From UBA1764 sp045616685 (GTDB lineage: Bacteria; Bacillota; Clostridia; Peptostreptococcales; Anaerovoracaceae), in contig JAZLHF010000001.1 of NCBI GenBank assembly GCA_045616685.1, positions 1-29,698 of the forward strand: 29,698 nt of DNA, written 5' to 3'. The position numbers and the translations under genes are program-made. Under the pieces are notes generated by a model, which saw nothing but the letters and a program-made list of their open reading frames with translations, was not told where the DNA came from and did no database searches. Each line of letters begins with the position of its first letter. The first letter of the stretch is position 1. Of the stretch, positions 15,058 through 22,442 are shown piece by piece.

Positions 15058-15086
15058 TTGACTTAAATGGTAAAATATGTTAAACT
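15058..15086 (+). promoter_or_regulatory. Promoter of the pseudo-ATPase gene, apparently leaderless
   Basis: TTGACT (15058-15063), a 17-base spacer and TAAACT (15081-15086) preceded by TGT form a near-consensus extended -10 promoter that begins two bases after the transketolase stop. The ATG at 15093 is six bases past the -10 box, which is the expected transcription start itself. Confidence 0.7.
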
Positions 15087-15113
15087 CCTCATATGAATAT
15101 GAGGAGTTTTTTT
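15082..15113 (+). terminator. Terminator of the tagA-transketolase operon, overlapping the next gene's start
   Basis: A perfect 13-bp stem (AAACTCCTCATAT / ATATGAGGAGTTT, two bases between the arms) is followed by a total of seven T. The left arm covers the -10 box and ATG of the next gene, and the right arm encodes its first residues. Read-through RNA forms the hairpin; RNA started at about 15093 lacks the left arm. Confidence 0.85.
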
Positions 15114-15833
15114 AGTAAAGAAAAAAATGGAGAGCTGCATGCAACAACAAAGATTGTTGTTGCTTCGGGGTGTTCAGGTTCTGGCGTTAGCCTTGTATCT
15201 GAACTAATCGCTAGTGGTCTTTCTAAGCTTTCGAGCGTTTCGCTGGTTGAGCTTGGGAAGCCTTACTTTTATAACGCTTTGGATTTTGAAAAAAGGTTCT
15301 TAAATAGGGGCTTTATTGATTTCTTTGAAAAGATAAGGAATTCTGAACGTATTAAACCTGGCGATCGCAATAGTTTTGAAGGCATTAATTGGATTGTTAA
15401 AATGCCAGAGGATAGAAATTCATTGCAGGTTCAAGAGCTGTTTAGAGCAATGTATTTTCCAAAGGAGGAATATTCGATTTTTGATTGCTCAGACCTTGAC
15501 AATCAGTCTGCTTTGAGTCTTCTTGCAGAGGCTGATGTTGCGATTGTTGTCATTGATCCGCTTCCTAGTAAATTGATTGAAACAAGGGCTTTTCTTGAAA
15601 AGATCAAGATTAATATGCCAGAGGCCTATTTTATAATAAATAAAATGAATAATGGGGTCCACCGGGCAGAATTATCACGATTTTTAGGCAAAAACGAGTC
15701 TTTCAGTATTTCTTCATCCATTTTGGATATTATTTATAAGGCAGAGTATAATGCAATGCCAATTTCAAGCCTTCATGAGGCTAAAGATTTGGTGCTGAAA
15801 ACCCAAGATATGCTGCATAAGTTGTTTCAATAA
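15093..15833 (+). CDS. MinD/ParA-like protein lacking the Walker A lysines
   Basis: I do not recognise a named family for this 246-residue protein, but its layout follows MinD/ParA ATPases. Strand one and the loop read IVVASGCSGSGVSLVSELIA (21-40), the place of SGKGGVGKTT, with both lysines replaced (C27, V32). YSIFDCSDLDNQ (D131) takes the switch II place, ADVAIVVIDPLP (147-158) the next strand, and AYFIINKMNNGVHRAEL (178-194) the base-recognition strand with N183-K184. No signal peptide or membrane segment is seen. ATG 15093 has no Shine-Dalgarno and seems leaderless; ATG 15099 is an alternative. It lies directly upstream of ftsE, whose promoter overlaps its end. A regulatory, nucleotide-free role in division or envelope growth is inference. 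Confidence 0.6.
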   Translation: MNMRSFFSKEKNGELHATTKIVVASGCSGSGVSLVSELIASGLSKLSSVSLVELGKPYFYNALDFEKRFLNRGFIDFFEKIRNSERIKPGDRNSFEGINWIVKMPEDRNSLQVQELFRAMYFPKEEYSIFDCSDLDNQSALSLLAEADVAIVVIDPLPSKLIETRAFLEKIKINMPEAYFIINKMNNGVHRAELSRFLGKNESFSISSSILDIIYKAEYNAMPISSLHEAKDLVLKTQDMLHKLFQ

Positions 15834-15866
15834 CACAAAATATATGATATAATACCTTGATATAAT
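15825..15866 (+). promoter_or_regulatory. ftsE promoter region
   Basis: TTTCAA (15825-15830), 17 bases, and TATAAT (15848-15853) preceded by TGA form an extended -10 promoter. A second TATAAT at 15861-15866 could give a closer start. The -35 box lies in the last codons of the preceding gene. Confidence 0.65.
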
Positions 15867-15889
15867 ATTTTTGTATTTTGGTGAAGATT

Positions 15890-16576
15890 TTGATTGATTT
15901 TAATAACGTAACGAAAATCTATAATGGCGAAAATGTTGGCTTAGCCGATGCTACCATTCATATCGATAAAGGGGAGTTTGTCTTCTTAGTTGGCCCAACT
16001 GGATCAGGCAAATCTACCTTCATTAGGCTTATCTTAAGAGAACTTGTTGCAGACGATGGCGAAATCTTAATTAACGGAAAGGATATTGCGACTTTATCAA
16101 ATCGTGAAATTCCTATGCTTCGTCGTGCAATTGGGACAGTCTTCCAAGACTATGGCCTGCTTCCTAACAAGACGGTATATGAAAATGTTGCTTTTGCTAT
16201 GGAAGTTGTTCATGCAACTCAAAGATCTATTAGAAGACATGTTCCACAGATTCTGCAACTTATGGGAATTGCTGATAAAGCGGACAAGTTCCCTAATGAA
16301 CTTTCTGGTGGACAACAGCAGCGTGTTGCTATTGCTCGTGCAATTGTAAATAATCCCGCAATTCTGATTGCAGATGAACCTACAGGAAACCTTGACCCTG
16401 CAACTTCACGTGAGATCATGCAACTTCTTATGGGCGTTAATCAACGTGGTACAACTGTTATCATGGTTACTCACGATGCTAGTATCGTTAATGAAATGCA
16501 TCAAAGAGTAGTTGCAATTGATCAGGGGCACATTGTAAGGGATGCTAAGGAAGGAGAGTACAGATACAATGATTAA
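15890..16576 (+). CDS. ftsE: Cell division ATP-binding protein FtsE
   Basis: This 228-residue ABC ATPase has the usual FtsE length. Walker A is GPTGSGKS (35-42), the Q-loop is near VFQDYGLLPN, the signature is LSGGQQQR, and Walker B is ILIADEPTGNLD followed by the H-loop in MVTHD. FtsE with FtsX forms a membrane complex at the division site that switches on a peptidoglycan hydrolase rather than moving a substrate. I choose TTG 15890 because it gives the family start MIDFNNVTKIY and has GGTGA (15880-15884) five bases upstream. In-frame TTG 15878 and GTG 15881 are alternatives that add four or three residues. It is followed by ftsX with an eight-base overlap. Confidence 0.95.
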   Translation: MIDFNNVTKIYNGENVGLADATIHIDKGEFVFLVGPTGSGKSTFIRLILRELVADDGEILINGKDIATLSNREIPMLRRAIGTVFQDYGLLPNKTVYENVAFAMEVVHATQRSIRRHVPQILQLMGIADKADKFPNELSGGQQQRVAIARAIVNNPAILIADEPTGNLDPATSREIMQLLMGVNQRGTTVIMVTHDASIVNEMHQRVVAIDQGHIVRDAKEGEYRYND

Positions 16577-17462
16577 TAGTTTCGGTTACTCTCTTAAACA
16601 GGCGTTTAAACAGATTTGGCGTAACAAGGTAATGAGCCTCGCTTCAATGTTCTCAATTACAGCAATGCTTTTAATCCTTGCTGTATTCTTTGTGTTAACG
16701 GTTAATGTTAACATGGCAACAGAGGGCCTCAAGGATCAGTTTGATACAGTAGAAGTTTTTTTACTTGATGATACGACTGTTGGTGAAACACTGAAAATTC
16801 AAAAGAGTGTTAAATCAATGGAAGAGGTCGATTCAGTAGTTTATATCACAAAGGATGAGGCTCTTCAAAGTTTCAAACTTAGATTCGGTGACAACGGATA
16901 TTTGCTTGATGGATTGGCAGAAAATCCACTTCCAAATTCACTTCGCATTACATTAAATGATCTTAGTAAGGGTGAAATAGTTGCCGAAGTTTGCCGTAGC
17001 ATGGAAGGCGTTGAAGACGTAAGATATTATGCGACTGAAGTAAACAAAATTTTGGATGTAACAGCAATTCTTCAAAAGGTAGCTCTTGTAATTGTTGCAT
17101 TCTTAATTATTGTTTCTGTAATAGTTGTTTCTAACACAATCAAGATTACAGTAGAAGCAAGAAAGAAAGAAATTTCTATTATGAAGTACATTGGTGCTAC
17201 AAATTGGTTTGTTAGAGGTCCAATGCTTCTTGAAGGTGTCCTTATTGGGCTCTTCTCTGCATTGATTGCATTTGGTGTTACATCTGTGGTGTATGCTAAA
17301 TTAGTTGATGCATATGCTGAAAAAATTATGCTTTTAGTATCAACTTCTTTAGTTGATCCATTATATATGACATTAACTCTGATTTGGATTTTCGTTGCTC
17401 TTGGAATTTCAATTGGTTCCGTAGGCTCAATTATTTCAATGAGAAGATATCTCAAGGCATAG
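16569..17462 (+). CDS. ftsX: Cell division protein FtsX
   Basis: This 297-residue membrane protein is of normal FtsX length. A cytoplasmic start (FGYSLKQAFKQIWRNKVM) leads into helix 1 at about 20-45. A large external loop of about 120 residues follows, which in FtsX contacts the hydrolase activator, and then three helices in the FtsX/MacB-type C-terminal domain (TILQKVALVIVAFLIIVSVIVVSNTIKITVEARKKEI region and MKYIGATNWFVRGPMLLEG). ATG 16569 is inside the ftsE end; AAGGAG is 12 bases away, so initiation may rely on coupling. The gene for the probable partner hydrolase starts four bases after its stop. Confidence 0.95.
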   Translation: MINSFGYSLKQAFKQIWRNKVMSLASMFSITAMLLILAVFFVLTVNVNMATEGLKDQFDTVEVFLLDDTTVGETLKIQKSVKSMEEVDSVVYITKDEALQSFKLRFGDNGYLLDGLAENPLPNSLRITLNDLSKGEIVAEVCRSMEGVEDVRYYATEVNKILDVTAILQKVALVIVAFLIIVSVIVVSNTIKITVEARKKEISIMKYIGATNWFVRGPMLLEGVLIGLFSALIAFGVTSVVYAKLVDAYAEKIMLLVSTSLVDPLYMTLTLIWIFVALGISIGSVGSIISMRRYLKA

Positions 17463-17466
17463 GGGA

Positions 17467-18612
17467 ATGAGAAAAAAAGGATTTAAAAAGAAAATAGTTT
17501 GGGTATTAGCTTTGGTGCTTGTTGTAAGCTGTGTTGCAGTTCCTTATTCATTTGCCGATGAACAGGACGATCTTAAAAGAATTAACGAAGAAAGAGATGC
17601 TCTTAACAAGCAGTATACTGATGCTAAATCTAGATCTAATGCATTAGCAGGACAGATTAAGAGTTTGGAAAAAGAAATTTATTCTTCAGAAGTTGAGATT
17701 AATGATCTTGAAATAGAGATTAATGAAACTAAAGAGGAAATCGCCCAAGCTTTGATTAGTCTTGAAGAAAAGAAAGTTGAAGTTGGCGAGCAGAATAAGA
17801 ACCTGAACGAAAGACTTCGTGCTATGTATAAGAACGGAGAAATCGGGATGCTTTCTGTTCTTCTTGGTTCAGCAAATATGTCCGAGATGATGACCAATAT
17901 GGATACCATTGAGCGTATTTATGCCTACGATGCAACAGTTCTTTCAAGCTTACGGGTTCAGTACGATAAAATTGATGCAGAAAAGAATAGATTGGTAGAG
18001 CTTAAAGCAGAACTTGAAGCCCAAGAAGCTTACCTTGCGGAGAAAAAAGTCGCTTTAGCAGGACAAAAATCAACAGTAGCTGACAAGAAGAAGGTTGTTG
18101 ACGCTGATGCTCAGATTTTATCACAGCAGATTGATGATTTAAATAAAGAAGCAGATGCACTTGTTGCTCAGATTCTCAAGCTGCAAGGAACAGATGCATA
18201 TATCGGTGGATCAATGTGCTGGCCTTCACAGGCAAGTACGAGAATTACTTCACCGTTTGGATATAGGATGCACCCAATTCTTAAAGTAAATAAGCTCCAT
18301 ACGGGTATTGATATTGGGGCTGCTGGTGGAACAAATATTTTAGCTGCTAACTCTGGCATTGTAATCTCTGCTGGGTGGAATAACGGCTATGGCTATATGG
18401 TTATGGTTGACCATGGTGGTGGAATCGTAACACTATACGCACATTCATCTAAATTATTAGTAAGCAAGGGTGATGTTGTAACCAGAGGCCAGACAATTGC
18501 TTTGGTTGGTACAACAGGTATGTCTACCGGAAACCACCTTCACTTTGAGGTTCGTGTAAACGGTGAATATAAAGACCCGATGAATTATGTTTCAACTAGT
18601 ATAAGAAAGTAG
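17467..18612 (+). CDS. Secreted coiled-coil murein hydrolase of the M23 family (EnvC/CwlO-like partner of FtsEX)
   Basis: This 381-residue protein has a signal peptide (1-30, cleavage near SFA). A long coiled coil covers about 31-240, rich in E, K and heptads. A C-terminal LytM/M23 zinc endopeptidase domain covers about 255-375. The zinc ligands are intact: H278 and D282 (LHTGID), H359 of H357-L-H359 (GNHLHFE), with H326 in LYAHSS as catalytic helper. So, unlike E. coli EnvC, it should be an active hydrolase cutting peptide crosslinks. The coiled coil is the part FtsX regulates in PcsB, CwlO and EnvC. It begins four bases after ftsX, with AGGGGA close before the ATG, so it is co-expressed with the complex that would activate it. 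Confidence 0.93.
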   Translation: MRKKGFKKKIVWVLALVLVVSCVAVPYSFADEQDDLKRINEERDALNKQYTDAKSRSNALAGQIKSLEKEIYSSEVEINDLEIEINETKEEIAQALISLEEKKVEVGEQNKNLNERLRAMYKNGEIGMLSVLLGSANMSEMMTNMDTIERIYAYDATVLSSLRVQYDKIDAEKNRLVELKAELEAQEAYLAEKKVALAGQKSTVADKKKVVDADAQILSQQIDDLNKEADALVAQILKLQGTDAYIGGSMCWPSQASTRITSPFGYRMHPILKVNKLHTGIDIGAAGGTNILAANSGIVISAGWNNGYGYMVMVDHGGGIVTLYAHSSKLLVSKGDVVTRGQTIALVGTTGMSTGNHLHFEVRVNGEYKDPMNYVSTSIRK

Positions 18613-18615
18613 CTC

Positions 18616-20340
18616 ATGGCTAATTGGATTATTCAACAAGTTGATAATATGCCTATCAGGGACTCCCACGGAGTCCCTGTTGCTATAAGTAAGATGCTTA
18701 TTCGCAACGGAATCTCAGAAGATAAGATTGATGATTTTCTTTCTGAGTCTCCGAAAGAGACATATGACCCTTTTGAGTTTACAGGAATCAAAGAAGCTGT
18801 AGGTATAATTCTTGATGCACTTGATACTGGTAGGGAGATTGTAATCTATGGAGATTACGACGCCGATGGAGTTACGGCGACAGCATTACTTTATGGAGTG
18901 TTTAAAAACTTCTCTACGAAGGTTGATTATTATATTCCATCAAGATTTATTGACGGGTATGGCATAAATAATGCTGCATTAGAAAAGATCTCAAAGCAGC
19001 ATCCGTCCGCATTAATTGTGACCGTAGATTGTGGCAGCACTTCAAAAGATGAAATCGAATTTGCCAAAACTTTGGGGTTTGACATTATTGTATCCGATCA
19101 TCACAGTCTTGAAGATGAAAGAATTCCAGATTGTCTGATGCTTAATCCTAAGCTTGCGACAAATACCTATCCGTTTAAAGATTTATCTGGATGTGGAGTT
19201 GCATTTAAACTTGCTCAGGGTATTGAAAGAGTGTGCACAACAAAAGGGGATAATCGTTTTACAAAGCAGCAGCTGAATGAACTATTAGATTTAGTTGCTA
19301 TCTCTACTATTGCTGATGTGGTTCCACTTATTGGAGAGAATAGAACATTAGTAAAGTATGGTCTTAAGACTATAAACGAAAGGCATCGTCGAGGCTTAGC
19401 GGCACTGCTGGATGTTCTTGATATTGATGAGAAGGTTACGAGCGATAATGTTGCATATATCCTTGCCCCTAATATTAATGCATTAGGAAGAATGGATACA
19501 GCAAGCCTTGGAGTTGAACTTCTTGAAGGGTCATCGCATAGTATGGCAGAACTTTATGATCTCGCTACAACTATGGTTGATAATAATAAGGCAAGAAGAC
19601 AAGAGCAGGAAAAGGCTGCAAAGATTTGCTATGAACAAATTGAAAAGGAAGACTGTGGTGAATATTTCACAGTTATTAGAGCCGATGGTGCACATGAAGG
19701 CGTTGCTGGAATTGTTGCTGGAAACTTAAAAGAAAAATTCTATAGGCCTGTGTTTATTTGTACTCCTAATGAAGACGGAACCATTAAGGGCACTGGAAGA
19801 TGCATTCCTGGAATCAACCTCCACGAGCTTATGGCAAAACATTCGGATCTTTTTATCAGATTTGGTGGCCACTCTGGAGCCTGCGGTTTTTCGATGAAGG
19901 CGGAAGATTTCCAAAAGCTTCGTGACATTATGCAGGAAGAAATTAAAGCTTTGCTTGTTGAAAATCCTGCCATCCTAACCGAGAACTTATATATTGAAAA
20001 AGAACTTGATAAGTCTGAAAAGACTTTAGAATTTGCAAAAGCACTTCAAGGCCTTGAACCTTTTGGTGAAGGAAATCCAAAACCGTGTTTTTGCATTAAA
20101 GGGGCTTTGCCCCAAAGTGTAAATCTGATGGGCCCAGAACAGCAGCACATTAGATTTTATGCAAGAACAAATGACGGCACGTCAGTTGCATGTATTTTAT
20201 TTAGGCGTGCAGCAGAATTTGTCGATTTGCTCAACTCTGGTTCGACTATTGATGTTGCCGGAGAGTTAAGTGTAAATGACTATAACGGAAGACAAAAACT
20301 TCAGCTTATAGTTAAGGATATTAAGAGGAGCGAGATTTGA
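18616..20340 (+). CDS. recJ: Single-stranded-DNA-specific exonuclease RecJ
   Basis: This 574-residue DHH-family 5'-3' nuclease acts in recombination and repair. Metal-binding motifs are visible: YGDYDADGVTA with D80, D82 and D84, VTVDCG with D138, and VSDHHS with D161, H162 and H163. LNPNINALGRM-type sequence appears as APNINALGRMDTA. The DHHA1 motif GGHSGACGFSM follows, and a C-terminal OB fold covers about 450-570. The length agrees with short Firmicute RecJ proteins. The start codon lies four bases after the hydrolase stop, with only a weak AAGTAG as ribosome site. Its stop overlaps the next start (TTGA). It interrupts the cell-wall gene set, so it is probably carried along in the operon rather than working with FtsEX. 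Confidence 0.95.
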   Translation: MANWIIQQVDNMPIRDSHGVPVAISKMLIRNGISEDKIDDFLSESPKETYDPFEFTGIKEAVGIILDALDTGREIVIYGDYDADGVTATALLYGVFKNFSTKVDYYIPSRFIDGYGINNAALEKISKQHPSALIVTVDCGSTSKDEIEFAKTLGFDIIVSDHHSLEDERIPDCLMLNPKLATNTYPFKDLSGCGVAFKLAQGIERVCTTKGDNRFTKQQLNELLDLVAISTIADVVPLIGENRTLVKYGLKTINERHRRGLAALLDVLDIDEKVTSDNVAYILAPNINALGRMDTASLGVELLEGSSHSMAELYDLATTMVDNNKARRQEQEKAAKICYEQIEKEDCGEYFTVIRADGAHEGVAGIVAGNLKEKFYRPVFICTPNEDGTIKGTGRCIPGINLHELMAKHSDLFIRFGGHSGACGFSMKAEDFQKLRDIMQEEIKALLVENPAILTENLYIEKELDKSEKTLEFAKALQGLEPFGEGNPKPCFCIKGALPQSVNLMGPEQQHIRFYARTNDGTSVACILFRRAAEFVDLLNSGSTIDVAGELSVNDYNGRQKLQLIVKDIKRSEI

Positions 20341-21518
20341 AGAAAGTAAGAATTAGTAGATTCTTTTTAGTGGTAATCATTATTCTGTCTGTGCTTGTTG
20401 GCGGAGCAGTTTCTTTTGTAATGATTAACCCAAATGTTCTTGGCCTGATCTCATCTGATGGCAGAATTACTATTAGCCGTGCAGATTATGATGAGCTTAC
20501 AAGTATGTATGACAAGTATGGAAAGATTGATTCAATCTGGAGTCAGATTAAAAACGAATTCTATACAGATGTTGATGATGAGGAGCTAGAAGTAGGAATG
20601 ATTAGGGGCTTGGTATCAGGCACGAACGACAAATACTCTGGTTATTATACAGAACAGGAATACGAAAATGTACTTACATCATTAACAGGCGAATATGATG
20701 GCGTTGGTATCGTAATGATTCAGTCCGATACCGGTTACATTGAAGTTAATTCGGTAACGAAAGGGTCTCCGGCAGAGGTTGGTGGGGTTAAGGCTGGAGA
20801 ATTCATCATAAAAGTCGATGGCAAAGAATATCTTGCAGAAGATATGGACCTTGCTGCTGCAGCAGTAAGGGGTAAAGCCGGCACTGATGTTACAATCACA
20901 TTCCTTTCTGATGGAAAAACTATTGATAGAACTTTTACAAGGGCGCATATAGTATCCCAGACAGTTGAGTATTCTATAATTGACGGAAACATTGCATACA
21001 TCCAAGTCACTTCATTTGAAAACTCAACAACAGATGATTTTAAAAAAGCATTATCTGCGGTTTCAAGTGCAGATTCTTTGATTTTGGATTTAAGAGATAA
21101 TCCTGGTGGCCTTGTTGATTCTGCAGTAGAGATTGCGGATATGTTTATGGATAGTGCAACGCTTGTCTATATAAAAGATCACGATGGAAATAAAGAGGTT
21201 TTTAAGACAAACTCAGGTAAGGCTTGGGATAAACCTTTTGTTGTTTTAGTAAATGAAAATTCAGCTTCCGCAGCAGAAATCTTTGCTGCTGGAATTCAAG
21301 AAAATAACGTTGCTAAATTGGTCGGCACAACAACTTTCGGCAAGGGCATTATTCAAGAATTGGAACAATATAAAGATGGAAGTGCTCTTAAGTTAACAAA
21401 GTGGCAATATTTCACTCCAAGCGGAAAGCAGATTCATAAAGTTGGAGTGACACCTGAATATGTGGTTGATGATTCGGACGCTCAGCTTGCAATGGCAATT
21501 AATCTATTGAAGAAATAA
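20337..21518 (+). CDS. ctpA: Carboxyl-terminal processing protease, S41 family
   Basis: This 393-residue protein is anchored by one N-terminal helix (8-30). A PDZ domain at about 112-200 has GVGIVMI and SPAEVGGVKAGEFIIKVDG. The S41 catalytic domain shows DLRDNPGGLVDSAV and NENSASAAEIFA with the nucleophile S311, and TTFGKGIIQ with the general base K336, the usual 25 residues later. CtpA/CtpB proteases cut envelope and signalling proteins outside the membrane. The start is TTG 20337, overlapping the recJ stop, with AGAGGAG close upstream. S41 genes often lie by ftsEX in Firmicutes. Since CtpA of Pseudomonas destroys M23-type hydrolases, the neighbouring M23 protein is a possible substrate; this is inference. 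Confidence 0.93.
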   Translation: MKKVRISRFFLVVIIILSVLVGGAVSFVMINPNVLGLISSDGRITISRADYDELTSMYDKYGKIDSIWSQIKNEFYTDVDDEELEVGMIRGLVSGTNDKYSGYYTEQEYENVLTSLTGEYDGVGIVMIQSDTGYIEVNSVTKGSPAEVGGVKAGEFIIKVDGKEYLAEDMDLAAAAVRGKAGTDVTITFLSDGKTIDRTFTRAHIVSQTVEYSIIDGNIAYIQVTSFENSTTDDFKKALSAVSSADSLILDLRDNPGGLVDSAVEIADMFMDSATLVYIKDHDGNKEVFKTNSGKAWDKPFVVLVNENSASAAEIFAAGIQENNVAKLVGTTTFGKGIIQELEQYKDGSALKLTKWQYFTPSGKQIHKVGVTPEYVVDDSDAQLAMAINLLKK

Positions 21519-21519
21519 A

Positions 21520-21546
21520 AAAGAAGTAGGTCATGCCTACTTCTTT
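21520..21546. terminator. Bidirectional terminator, including the end of the TrpR-like gene
   Basis: A perfect 11-bp stem (AAAGAAGTAGG / CCTACTTCTTT) with a five-base loop lies between the convergent genes. The minus strand has a long T run after it (CTTCTTTTTTATTT), so it works best for the TrpR-like gene, whose final Lys codons and stop form one arm. The plus side has a weaker T stretch. Confidence 0.85.
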
Positions 21547-21830
21547 AATTTATCAATCATTTGTTTATAGCCATCAGAACCATAAGCCATACATCTGTTG
21601 ATTCTCGAAATTGTTGCAGCAGATGCACCGGTTTCTTTTTCAATATCAATGTAGGTTTTTTTTGCATCAAGACTTTTGGCAACTTGCCAACGTTGAGCCA
21701 TTGCCTGGAGCTCTTTGACGGTTACAAGATCCTCAAAAAAACGATAACATTCTTCTTTGTTATCTAAGCTAATAAAAGCATCGAATAATTCGTCGATTGA
21801 TTTTGATTTGAACTTTGATTCATATGCCAT
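21537..21830 (-). CDS. TrpR-like repressor, YerC/YecD family
   Basis: This 97-residue DNA-binding protein is of the TrpR/YerC/YecD family. ELFDAFISLDNKEECYRFFEDLVTVKELQAMAQRW is the dimerising helical core, and the helix-turn-helix is near TYIDIEKETGASAATISRINRCMAYG. The family is widespread in Firmicutes; in contrast to E. coli TrpR, tryptophan control is not shown for YerC. I start at ATG 21830, since AGGTG (21837-21841) stands six bases before it. A GTG at 21839 would overlap that site. It diverges from recX with only 67 bases between, holding its promoter. Its targets are unknown; autoregulation and control of recX are possible. Confidence 0.9.
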   Translation of the reverse strand: MAYESKFKSKSIDELFDAFISLDNKEECYRFFEDLVTVKELQAMAQRWQVAKSLDAKKTYIDIEKETGASAATISRINRCMAYGSDGYKQMIDKLKK

Positions 21831-21868
21831 AATTAACACCTACTTTCACGCTTTAGTGTATTGAATAT

Positions 21869-21896
21869 ATTATATACCATTATTTTTATTAAACAA
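21869..21896 (-). promoter_or_regulatory. Promoter of the TrpR-like gene
   Basis: On the minus strand TTGTTT (21896-21891), 16 bases and TATAAT (21874-21869) form a fair promoter about 39 bases before the start codon. The recX side of the same gap shows no convincing box pair. Confidence 0.5.
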
Positions 21897-21897
21897 G

Positions 21898-22338
21898 ATG
21901 AAACGCAATTTAAAAAACAAAGAAAAAGATATAGTTTTAAAGGATCCTATGGATGTCGCTGCTGATTATCTTGGCAGAAGGACATATAGCAGTCATGATT
22001 TGGCTAAGAAGCTTGTCGAAAAGGGCTATGAAAAAACTGTTGTTGATGAAACCATATCAAAGATGCTTGAATATGGCTATTTGAATGATGAGGAATATGC
22101 TGCCAGAGCCAGCAGGCTTTTAGAGGAAAGTGGAAAAGGCAATCAGTATATTAAGGAAAAACTGAAACAAAGTGGAATTTCATCAAACCTGTTGCCTGAA
22201 TTAGGCGATGAATTTGAGAGGGCTATAGAGGTCGCAAAAAAAATGGATGGCAAAACCCCAGAACAAATTGGGCGCAGGCTTGCTAGTCGTGGTTTTACTC
22301 CGGCAACAGTATACAAGGTGATGTCAAAAATTAGATGA
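21898..22338 (+). CDS. recX: Regulatory protein RecX
   Basis: This 146-residue protein is made of the three-helix repeats of RecX: RRTYSSHDLAKKLVEKGYE with MLEYGYLNDEEYAARASR, then a second block GKGNQYIKEKLKQSGIS, and a C-terminal one with QIGRRLASRGFTPATVYKVM. RecX binds RecA filaments and tunes recombination. It is at the short end of the family range. No Shine-Dalgarno precedes ATG 21898 (the sequence is TTAAACAAG), so initiation may be weak or leaderless, though I find no well-placed -10 box. RecA is not in the window. Divergence from a TrpR-like repressor may couple its expression to that regulator. Confidence 0.88.
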   Translation: MKRNLKNKEKDIVLKDPMDVAADYLGRRTYSSHDLAKKLVEKGYEKTVVDETISKMLEYGYLNDEEYAARASRLLEESGKGNQYIKEKLKQSGISSNLLPELGDEFERAIEVAKKMDGKTPEQIGRRLASRGFTPATVYKVMSKIR

Positions 22339-22344
22339 TTACCG

Positions 22345-22374
22345 TTGAAAGAAATAGACTGTTTTTGATATAAT
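22345..22374 (+). promoter_or_regulatory. ileS promoter with extended -10
   Basis: TTGAAA (22345-22350), 18 bases and TATAAT (22369-22374) preceded by TGA make one of the best promoters in the window. The start would be near 22381, leaving a leader of about 60 bases. Confidence 0.75.
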
Positions 22375-22376
22375 TA

Positions 22377-22433
22377 TTAGGTTAGTTTTAATTTATATGA
22401 ACCTAAGTACAGAGAACGCTTAGGCTCGGGAGG
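22377..22433 (+). promoter_or_regulatory. ileS leader with competing inverted repeats
   Basis: CCTAAG (22402-22407) can pair with CTTAGG (22419-22424), just before the ribosome site GGGAGG (22428-22433). The same region, AACCTAA (22400-22406), can instead pair with TTAGGTT (22377-22383). That segment lies at the predicted transcription start, so it may be only partly in the RNA. The T-box sequence usual for Firmicute synthetase leaders is absent, and the leader is too short for one. Confidence 0.4.
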
Positions 22434-22442
22434 CAAACAAAA

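Noticed and set aside
15461..15471. Strong AAAGGAGG inside the pseudo-ATPase gene, suggesting an internal start
   Set aside because: No start codon at proper spacing opens a plausible frame, and the upstream frame continues with ParA-like pattern through this point.
22375..22442. T-box riboswitch before ileS
   Set aside because: The leader is only about 60 bases, without the conserved T-box sequence or a terminator.
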